From Taudactylus pleione (taxonomy: Eukaryota > Chordata > Amphibia > Anura > Myobatrachidae), in NCBI GenBank assembly GCA_031769625.1, contig JAUIMM010000584.1, forward strand, positions 620,001 through 684,000: a DNA stretch of 64,000 bases, in the 5' to 3' direction. The number at the start of each line of letters is the position of its first letter. The first letter of the stretch is position 1. The notes below the pieces were generated by a model. That model searched no databases, was not told the origin of the DNA, and saw only the letters and a program-made list of their open reading frames with translations. Shown piece after piece: positions 55,834-64,000 of the stretch. The position numbers were made by a program, and so were the translations under genes.

Positions 55834-57080
55834 ATGTTTCATGTTGGATCCTTCTTTTTCCATTCTCTGGCAGTTACATGGGCTTATATATAGCTGCCTC
55901 ACCCCTCAAGAACTGTATTTTAAGGAAACACAATAATTATATACTCAATCTATGCTATACTTGTAATGGAGAAGTGATTAAAAAAAAACAATGATCTTTT
56001 TTCGTAGGACATTGCTGTACTGTGCTCTATTCCCATGACCAGAGCCGCATATTGCATGTTCCTGAGCCAAATAATACATAATTCCACATGTGAGTTTTAG
56101 GAAAGCTGATGGCACACTAATAAAGTTCAGCCCAGATGCTGCGAATTAGACATCCTCTTACTCCATCCAGTACATTACTCTAATGGATGCCATCCAATGG
56201 TGTACTGTAAGATTACTACAGTATCTATGCACATTTGTGGTTTGTTTTATACACACCCTCATGAGACCATTGTGTGATTTCACTACATCTCTATCATTCT
56301 GTATTTACAGTCAACATGCCTTGCTTGTTCCTGTAATGCTCACTCTTATTATAACTCGGAAAATGAATTTTGGTGTTATTCCAAAGTACATAAAATAATA
56401 CCAAACATTAGGAATTGTACTATTCGTCTGTTATGCTTCCATTAGTGACTCATATCTAATAATGGAAAGAATTTGGCATTCATCATAAGGGTAAATAGAA
56501 AGTAGCTCTTTTTTGTTTTCTTTCTCAAAGCTACACTGCTATCTGCCAGGTACATTGTACTAAGCCTGAGGGCTGCGCCATGTTTCTCTTGCTGGGTAGA
56601 GTTGGGGTGAGCAGGAACACCCATCGAGATTGCAGGTCGTGATTAATCCTTCCGCTCAAAACAGCCGCCCCCATTTTAAAGTAGTAAAGGAAATGTATTT
56701 GCTTGTTCTGTATTACTTAAGTGGAAGAACCCCATGACTTTAGCTAGAATAGTAGGCAGGTTAGTAAAACTGACAGATATGTCACCACAAGACCAAATCA
56801 ATAAAATGTTTTAATTTGCAAAATTACATTTATGTAAAAGGCTTTTATGAAAATCCTTCTCCAATGATCTATTTTAGATTTTCTTCCATAGTTGTTGCGT
56901 TCTAAAAATAATCATTTGAAACAAATAAAGAATAGGCAATGTTTGTCCCAAATGTACTTTACCCCTCCAACATTATCAAATCCCCCCAATGTGATGAAAC
57001 CATAGCCCAAATTAGCCAGACAGTAAATCAAGCCCTAACCCTAAGAAAATTTGATTTCATTTATAAAGTTAAAACCATCA
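55834..57080. other. No firmly recognised feature
   Basis: Unclassified. The open frame at 56939-57196 is proline/serine-rich at the start but matches nothing I recognise. It may be remnant LINE 5' sequence. Confidence 0.35.
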
Positions 57081-57469
57081 GCAGTCATTACAGGCAGTCG
57101 TGTCCTGCTGGATCTCCTGCAAATGGCTACACAAACTACAGATTCTGGCATACTCAAGTGCCATACTGTACACCCACCTTCATCGGGTGTGTGTGAACTG
57201 GCGGAGGGACACTGGCCACCCACAGACTTCCTATGCTGCCAGGGACGGCCTCACAGGGAACCTTCAGTGGCGCGGCCTGCCCCTTAACTATGCTGGCGGA
57301 CTCCTCACTCTCCCCAGAGTGAGTATAACCTGCAGACCGCAGGGTCCCATCAACTGCCTGCTGAGACCCACTGCCCTCCACTGATCTTAATTCTGCTCCT
57401 TTCACCCCGTCTCGCTGGTGTCACCTGTTCCTTTATCCAGTGTGGAGGTGGTTCTATCAAGGAGACCGT

Positions 57470-57900
57470 GGAACCCTTAGTAAAGAAACAAGCAGAAGCA
57501 TTCATTGGGGCTGTAGGCTACGATCTCTCATCAAGTTTTTGTAAATGAAAACCGAATAAGAACTAGCTTCCACGAAATTTCAGAGCTAAAGCAGCAACTC
57601 TCCTCACTTCCCACCACCCAGAGGAAATACTGTCTAAAGTAAAGCACCTTGAAAATAGATCCAGGTGCAACAATTTACGATTGTTAGGCATCAAAGAATC
57701 TATCAAAGACCCTGAACTCACCAAATTCCTATGGTCGGATCTCCCGACCCTCCTCTGGATTTCGGAGAATCTCCAATCCCTAGAAATTGAGTGGACACAC
57801 CCCAAAGGCCCTTTTCATGATTCACATAACATTAGACCACTAGCTGTCATCGTTATGTATTTGAACTTTCTTCACATGCCCTCTTCACTGGGATGGCAGG
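57470..57900 (+). pseudogene. L1 ORF1 (nucleic-acid-binding protein) fragment
   Basis: A frame near 57565-57615 gives HEISELKQQLSSLPTTQ. After a frameshift, 57620-57870 gives the hallmark LENRSRCNNLRLLGIKES, FLWSDLPTLLWISENLQSLE and LAVIVMYLNFLH. LENRSRRNN-L-R is the start of the RNA-recognition region in L1 ORF1 proteins. It is frameshifted and truncated at both ends. It may belong to the same insertion as the ORF2 remnant at 59.8-61.6 kb. Confidence 0.85.
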
Positions 57901-57944
57901 CACATTTTCCTATTCCAGGATTATTCAGCGAAAGTTTGGAGAAC

Positions 57945-58190
57945 ACGCTTAGGGACCCCTGGGGGACTTGGGGTTAGGCATCCACCCTTGGGAAGGATAG
58001 GGTTAGGCTAGGTGAAGGGGGCGGTTATGATCAGGCACTACCGGAGGTTAGGGTTAGGCACCTACACGGGAGGGTTAGGTTTAGGGTGTGGGGAGGGGGG
58101 TTAGTTTTAGGCACCCCTGTGTGGAATTTATGGTTAGGCACCCCTAAGGGAGGGTTATTGAGGGAAGGGTTAGGATACTTACCACCGGAC
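57945..58190. repeat. GGGTTAGG-rich MITE interior
   Basis: Repeated GG(A/T)TAGGGTTAGGCACC(C) units of the type seen at 6800-6980 and 35370-35420. The flanking CCGGGATGCCG ends are missing. Confidence 0.7.
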
Positions 58191-58985
58191 TGGGGGAGGG
58201 GGGACAGGAAGGGGGTGCTATGTTGAGTAGTGTGAACCATTTTACAGTTATTTCTATGAATACCTAAATTACTTTACAACCAGTGGCTTAACTAGGGATG
58301 GAAAATTACACACCACCATTTCCCGTCACTATGGGAGCGTTCATTTCCATTCCATGTGCACCTTAATGCCCTTAGTAGTTACCTCTTATACAGTGCCCAT
58401 TATGCAATGCCTCTTGTAGTAGTGCCCTCATGCAATGCCCACTGTAGCAGTGTCCCCCCAGTAGTAGTTCCACATAAAACACACAAAGACAGACAAAATT
58501 ATAGTTACCGGAATTCCCGCTCCTGTTCGCTGCTCCCGTCCCGCTCAGCACTATGGGAGAGACGTGTGTACTTCTCCTGCATATGTTATTAATAAAAAAA
58601 GTTATGATGAGGAGGAGGAATGAGAAGGAAGAATGATGAGCTGGGGCTCCACTTTGGAATAATGTGTATAAGGGATACTAACGTGTGATGTAACGTGTAT
58701 AAGGACTTCTGCTGTGTGGCATAACATGTATAAGGGGCACTACTGTCTGTATAAGTACTATTTTTTAATGTACTGTGAATAACTGACACTTCTGTGTGGT
58801 GTAATGTGAATTGACTTTTGTGTGAGAAGCCCCTTCCCCATGTCGCTGAATGCAAATACAGATGTGTCCTTACACATCTTTACTGCAGTCGCGCTAAAAA
58901 GCCCCTACCGGTGTGTCAGGTGAGACTCTGCTAGCGTGGGGCATCTTTTTTGTGACACTTTTTTTTCTGAAAATTCCTCTAAGTC
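58191..58985. repeat. hAT-MITE-like fragment with minisatellites
   Basis: CCAGTGGCTTAACTAGGGAT at 58279 resembles a hAT left end, but no right end or duplication was found. Tandem units follow: ATGCAATGCC(C/T)..GTAGTAGTG (58370-58470) and GTGTGATGTAACGTGTATAAG-type units (58650-58820). Confidence 0.5.
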
Positions 58986-58989
58986 ACAA

Positions 58990-59600
58990 TGCCATGCAGT
59001 ATGCACCTGCAGACTGTGCTGATTAATTTGATATGTGGCACTTGTATAGTGTTCATTCTAGGTCCAGTGCCGGTCTTAGATAGGGATACTCATGCGCGCC
59101 TCGGAAAGGGGGCGTGGCCACGGGAAAACGGGCGTGTCTTTAAGACGTGCCCCCTTTTGTCACTCTTGGGGGCGTGCCCGGCACTTACGGACATGCCGGT
59201 CTGCCCCCAAGCGCTGCTGACTTAGTGAATGGATGCCGGGCGAATGGGCCCAGCATCCATTCATCGGCGGTGACGCGGATGGGGACAGCATTTGGCAGGT
59301 TGTTTTAGCGGGCCGCCGCTAAGAGGACAGGGCGCGGCGTGACGCGCAGCTACAACAGTTTAGCGGGAATGCTACTATTTTTGTGCGACAGAGTCTCTGA
59401 ATCTGTATACGAAGTGCAGTGTGAGTGTGTCCTCCCCAACTTCCCTCTGCCCGTGGGACAAACCAGACTGTCCCGCTGAAATCAGGACATTAGAGAGGTA
59501 TGTAAATGTTGCATATCAAATTAATCAGCACAGTCTGCTGGTACATCCTAGTCGCATCGCATTACGACTTAGACTTCTTTTCAGCAAAAAAAAGACGCCC
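58990..59600. repeat. 'GATTAATTTGATATG' palindromic repeat split by GC-rich insertion
   Basis: The left half CTGTGCTGATTAATTTGATA (59014) and right half TATCAAATTAATCAGCACAG (59513-59532) are inverse. They are separated by a GC-rich block with CCAGTGCCGGTCTTAG at 59063, which looks like another hAT-type end, and by GGGACAAACCAGACTGTCCC at 59455. Confidence 0.65.
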
Positions 59601-59809
59601 AGCATTAGCAAAGCAGCAAGGTTCTTCTAGTAAGCCTCTAAACCTCTCCCCGCCCCCATGGAACATGCAGGCAGTGTGGTTGCCACCCCATTCCTCTCCT
59701 CCTCCAGTGTTCTTAGTCCTAGCCTGTTACAGACTACAGAAAGAACCGGTGCCTCACTTGGCCGCGTACCTGGAGTAATGTTAGGGCTGGCCCTGAATAA
59801 GCATTTAAA

Positions 59810-60365
59810 AGGCAACTGTTATTCCCCTCCTTATGGGAAACCCGACATTTCCCTCATTAGATAATACGACATGGTCTTACCAGGAAATCTTGTCTCTAAA
59901 AGAGGTATTCGACCCAGGGGGCCATCGTCTTTCCTTTTCTCAACTCCAGGATAGAATTCACCTTCCCCTCCCGCACTTTTTTATGTTCCTAGAATCCCGT
60001 CACTACATTAATTCTCTAGATGACCCTATCTCTAACACTCAAACCCCAAATACCTTATCTGAGGTCCTCGTCTTTAATCATCTAAATAAATTTAAAATCC
60101 AATATCTCTACCCAGATCTAATTTATTCTGATACTATGTTATCATCTGAGATTGACATACTGAGATACTGTAATTAGTAGATTTTGAATATATACTCTAA
60201 ACTATATTGCCAATAGTTTGCTGGCCCCTAAGTCCGCTTCCCTCCAGGAGACCCACATGAGAGTTATGAATAAAATTTTGCTCTCTCATATCCACATTTT
60301 GTGGACTCTGAGTCCAGGGATTGCCTTAAATGTCATCTACCCCCATGCTACGATATCTTAGTGTT
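59810..60365 (+). pseudogene. L1 ORF2 C-terminal fragment, first part
   Basis: The frame at 59833-60177 reads LDNTTWSYQEILSLKEVFDP, GGHRLSFSQLQDR and FFMFLESRHYINSL, then 60240-60300 reads QETHMRVMNKILLS..HILWTLSPG. These are the blocks downstream of the RT domain in L1 ORF2. A stop occurs at 60175-60180. The copy breaks off at about 60370 and resumes near 61110. Confidence 0.8.
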
Positions 60366-60369
60366 CTCG

Positions 60370-60690
60370 CTAGGCTGATTCAGTGGGGCGCCACATCCTG
60401 CCCGATTTTAAGTCGCTGAAATGTGCCCTGCCCTCATGGCGACACCCTGCTGAAACAGTCGACCCCACCCACGTGCCGCGGGGGGGAGTTCCGATGAAAC
60501 CATCAACGGCGAGTGAATAGATGCCATGTGCATGTGGATGGCATCTATTTACACTGCGGGGAGAGCTTGGGGGCAACCCAGCATCACTGTAAGTAACAGT
60601 GATTACAATTTTCCGGGGGATTTCCATATATACACTACACACACACATAAAAAATACATACAGTATATACATACATACACGCATGCATAT

Positions 60691-60741
<51 letters not shown>

Positions 60742-61105
60742 GTACACATATATATATATATATGTGTGTATACACACACACACATGTATATGTCATACCT
60801 CTGTCTCTCTATCTCTCTTCTGCAGGGCAGCTGTTGATGGGAGATACAGCAGCAGGACTAGGCACCATTTTATTGGGCCCGGCACCATCACAGCAAAATG
60901 ACGTGATTCGTGGGTCTATTGGGAGGAGGGTTAACAAAATGACGTAATTTTATAAGCCACACCCCTTTTCATTGATTCGCGAATCACTGCATTTGCCACA
61001 ACGGGGCAGGGCTTAATAACATGGCAGCCGTTATCAAAAAATAGTCTGTCAGGTGGGGTGGGGGATTTGGGTGCTCAGAAACTCCCCCTGTGTGCGCCAC
61101 TGCCT
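60370..61105. mobile_element. Insertion splitting the L1 fragment
   Basis: The segment between CAGTGGGGCGCCAC (60380) and GTGTGCGCCACTG (61090-61102) has CAGTG/CACTG ends suggestive of a hAT element. I could not find an 8-bp duplication, so the class is unproven. It includes a large microsatellite. Confidence 0.45.
60636..60786. repeat. (AC)n(AT)n microsatellite
   Basis: Alternating CA, CATA and TA tracts (60644-60665, 60690-60735, 60748-60786). The open frames of alternating Tyr/Ile or Cys/Val on both strands come from this. Confidence 0.95.
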
Positions 61106-61107
61106 AA

Positions 61108-61600
61108 GTTCACGGAAGCCCTTCTTTTTGCTGACTTTTCCTCTTGAGATACAAGTGCATCATATTACCCCTTCTAACGGTTATGGTTACTACAGCCAAA
61201 CAAATAATTTTATGACCTTGGATATCCCGATCTTTCCAACTGTAGGAAAATGGAAAACTGCTCTACTGGAGATACTCCATCATGAATGAAGGTTGGCTAC
61301 CTTCGACTTTGAAAAAGGGGTTGTAACATTTTATAAGAAATGGGGCAAATATATTGAAAAAACTACCAACCCCGACACAGACTTCTATCTGGAAAATATT
61401 TGAGAATACAGAATGGTTTGTTACGTCAGGTCACTTAGAGCTGCGATCTCACTCTTTGCCCCCTCACATCCTCATATGTCCATTTGTGTTGTAATTATGA
61501 TTTAACCCAGTTTTTGTCAACCCTAGTAGATATTGTGACTTTCATGTGGAAATACTTTACTTTTTGTACACATTTTGAATATTTTAATTTAATAAAATTA
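61108..61600 (+). pseudogene. L1 ORF2 end and 3' region, second part
   Basis: After the insertion, coding-like phrases resume (KFTEALLFADFSS; AALLEILHHE-type; YKKWGKYIEKTTNPDTDFYL near 61340), ending in the stop-rich 3' region and AATAAAATTACTTTA at 61590. This continues the ORF2 remnant that ends at 60365. Confidence 0.7.
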
Positions 61601-63215
61601 CTTTATTCGCTCTCTTTTCTTTCTCTTTTCCCCATTTAATTACACCTTTTACTGTTTCATTTTTTTTGTTAAACTGTATAGTAAATATAACCACAGCAAT
61701 TTTATTACAAATTGTGAATGAACAATGTACACATTTGTTGAATTGTAACATTGTTTTATTTTGACTTTAACACTCTATTTATGCGGTGAAACAAACAAAA
61801 AAAAAACATTGCACATAGAGAGGGAGCTAAAATACAATTTTGGGGAGGGGTATTATACTGAAATATATTGATATCAATTTGGTTTAGATCTACAAGCCTG
61901 CTAAATTTTTACAGGGATGCCGAATCTGTTTATTTAGAGCTAATTTATTCATTGCACTAAATTTAATGTATGGTTTTATATTGATGTTATATTAAGTGTT
62001 AGTACTGTATAAATTATATTCAATTATATTCATAAGTGTTAGTACTGTATAAATTATATTCATTTGTCACATTCTAAAATAGCAGTTGTGGTGGTGGATC
62101 TGGGCCTTAGTAGACGCCCAGGGTTCCAGGTAAACATAATCCATCACTGCTTTGGAAAATGAAGAGACTGTATTTAGCTACAGTATGTGATTAGCAAATC
62201 TCAGGTCTCTTGCAGAGGAAGTAGGAACAAAGGATGCTACACCTGTTGTTCAGATTATAGTTAAGGACAAGTAAAGGCACACAAGCCATTCATTTTGGTG
62301 CTATTTTTTTTTTTTTTTTGTACTTTATTTTTTACTTTTTTATACCTGTAGAGCTTCTTCTAGACCTTTTTTATTATTGACATTTTACTGTTTTAATAGT
62401 CTGTATTTTGGCTTCTATAGCCCGAGGAGTTGGGGATGTAAAGCAGACCATCTCTGATGTGTGTTGGAACTGCCAATGCTTGTTGTATTTTTTCTTGTTC
62501 TGTCATGACCAGTATTCAGAATAAATGACACCATAGTGAACTCATTCCAGGAGAAGGTCTCCTAAGGAAATAGACGCCGTATTTATAACAGTGGCATTTT
62601 AATAGCTTTCATTATGAACAACTATCTGTCTGCCAGCAGGATTACTCCTAATGAAAGTCTTGGCATCCTCCAGGCTGGACCATTCACATACGCAATTGTG
62701 GTGAATCAATTTCACTTTAAGTATTTTTAATGTTTGCCTTTATTGGCATCACCATCTATTGTGTTTTTGTTCTTTTTTTTTTTTTAATGTAGATTTATTC
62801 ACTAGCAAATTGGCCTTAGAGGAAGTGAGACTCTGGGAATACATTTAAATATCAGTAAGTCGGTGATTTGTAAAGATCTTTATAAATAATTATTGATGCT
62901 TTAAAAGGTTTTGCAATTTATGTAAAATGAAGAGCGGTAGAAGTTGTAAGCACTTATGTTCTGGCCTGCTTGTAGGTGGCATTACCAGTGTCTGGAAAAC
63001 ACTTATGCCAAGAAACATCATCTAAAAAACTCTAGCAAAAAATCCTGTAACACCATTTATCATTACTAGGTGATGATGCAGAGTACTTAAAGCCCAAACT
63101 ATATATCTGCTGCAAATGTTTTTTTGCAGACTGCACTTTATATCTACAAACGCATTCATTCAAAGCTAAATTTAACTCAAAAGATGTGGTCAGCCCTCCC
63201 GAACGTTCCAAAGCT
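61601..63215. other. No recognised gene; short tandem duplication
   Basis: AT-rich. A 42-base tandem duplication, AAGTGTTAGTACTGTATAAA, occurs at 61995 and 62034. T-runs lie at 62307-62327 and 62771-62786. No SPECC1 exon or repeat terminus recognised. Confidence 0.45.
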
Positions 63216-63220
63216 TATAA

Positions 63221-63282
63221 ATGTGTGTGTGTGTGTGTGTATGTATGTGTGTATATATATTTATATATATGTGTGTGTGTGC
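63221..63282. repeat. (GT)n(AT)n microsatellite
   Basis: GTGTGTGTGT, TATATATTTATATATATG and GTGTGTGTG tracts in a row. Confidence 0.95.
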
Positions 63283-63685
63283 ATTTGGCCTCCTTCGTTC
63301 GCCCACACGAGGCGTGCGTATATCAGAGCGCAACTGCACACTCAAGAGTGGTATGTCTATCTTAGAAAATGGTCATGTTCAAGTTACTTTTACCTGTCAT
63401 ACCAGTCATCTTTGGTGAGGACTGATTTCAGATCCTTTGAGGTATGTGGTAATTCTACCATTTTCCAGTGAGGCAGTGATGTGCTGCTTTTCTTTCAGCA
63501 GTCTCTCTGTGAGTGATGGTAGTGTTTACAAATGTGGATCGATACTGCTGTGGCTTTGTGATTAGGTTTTGGTCTCAGTGGGAAGTAGTTCAGCTGCGCA
63601 GTTACCCTGGAAGGTGTGTGGTCAATGGGAAATAATGCATGGCCATGGTTTAGTATATCCAATCATGTTAGTGGGATTTCTGTCA
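63283..63685. other. No recognised feature
   Basis: Unclassified sequence. The short open frames here are continuations of microsatellite reading frames. Confidence 0.4.
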
Positions 63686-63721
63686 TATATATTTATATAT
63701 ACAAATATATATATAATATAC

Positions 63722-64000
63722 TAGAGATGTGCGCTTTGGTGTTCCTGAAATACGAACACACCCGAACTTAGGGGTTCCGAATTGAGTCTCAGTTTGGTAT
63801 CACTTTGGGGTTCTGAGTTGAACCAAGTCCTGGTTCGGTTCTGTAGTCAGTTCGTAACTCAGATTTAAAAACCGAACTCTGGTTATGGATTGCTTATAAA
63901 CAGGTCCAAATTACATGATTTAGCTGTTTTAGCAAATTTTATTTATTTTTTTATCGATTTTTAGGGAATCCAAAACCGTATCCGGACAAAAACACTTGAG
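63722..64000. repeat. Interspersed repeat beginning 'CTAGAGATGTGCG' (window edge)
   Basis: Opposite-orientation relative of 18520-18840. Both contain GGTTCGGTT / AACCGAACC phrases, an A/T-rich middle with TTTAGCTGTTTTA, and GAATCCAAAACC. It runs off the window end. Confidence 0.7.

Noticed and set aside
56939..57196. 85-codon open frame as a gene
   Set aside because: It has no recognisable motif or splice context and sits next to L1 debris.
60370..60901. Open frames of 100-137 codons
   Set aside because: They are microsatellite-driven, with no protein-like composition.
1..64000. tRNA, rRNA or snRNA genes
   Set aside because: I found no A/B box pair with cloverleaf or other RNA signature that I could support by eye.

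Overview
This is nuclear DNA from a vertebrate with a large, transposon-rich genome, most likely an anuran amphibian. The evidence is short protein-coding exons with GT/AG borders separated by introns of 6-16 kb, several DIRS-type tyrosine-recombinase retrotransposons, L1-type LINE fragments, and dozens of short non-autonomous DNA transposons. The species call is an inference from transposon content and cannot be proved from the window.

The only host gene I can support is SPECC1 (cytospin-B) on the + strand. Its large coiled-coil exon is at 985-2555. Three further coiled-coil exons follow at 18966-19173, 25288-25361 and 35923-36098. Splice phases agree across all four, so they read as one protein segment. 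The 5' exons lie before the window and the calponin-homology exons lie beyond it. A good splice acceptor at 48339/48340, followed by a short tail, a stop and a textbook poly(A) site near 51.7 kb, could be an alternative terminal exon giving a short isoform without the calponin-homology domain.

The introns are layered transposon deposits. Intron 985/18966 holds palindromic MITEs, three nested or composite elements (3.2-7.2 kb), two hAT-type elements with perfect 8-bp target duplications (8681-9957, 14733-16280) and a deleted DIRS copy (10712-12060). Intron 19173/25288 holds more MITEs and a third hAT-type element (23714-24440). Intron 25361/35923 holds a MITE that has captured a piece of DIRS gag, then a DIRS element (27095-34490) with a second DIRS copy inserted in its leader. 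Downstream of 36098 are a nearly complete but inactivated DIRS copy with inverted termini and an internal complementary region (42190-48032), a small hAT element (50766-51051), and L1 remnants at 52.1-52.6 kb (- strand), 54.34-55.82 kb (- strand, 18-bp target duplication) and 57.5-61.6 kb (+ strand, broken).

I found no RNA genes, no CRISPR array and no intact mobile-element open reading frame. I see no convincing undescribed biological system. The most unusual items are the captured DIRS gag fragment inside a MITE, a splice-donor-like site shared by three DIRS leaders, and the candidate short-isoform terminal exon of SPECC1.
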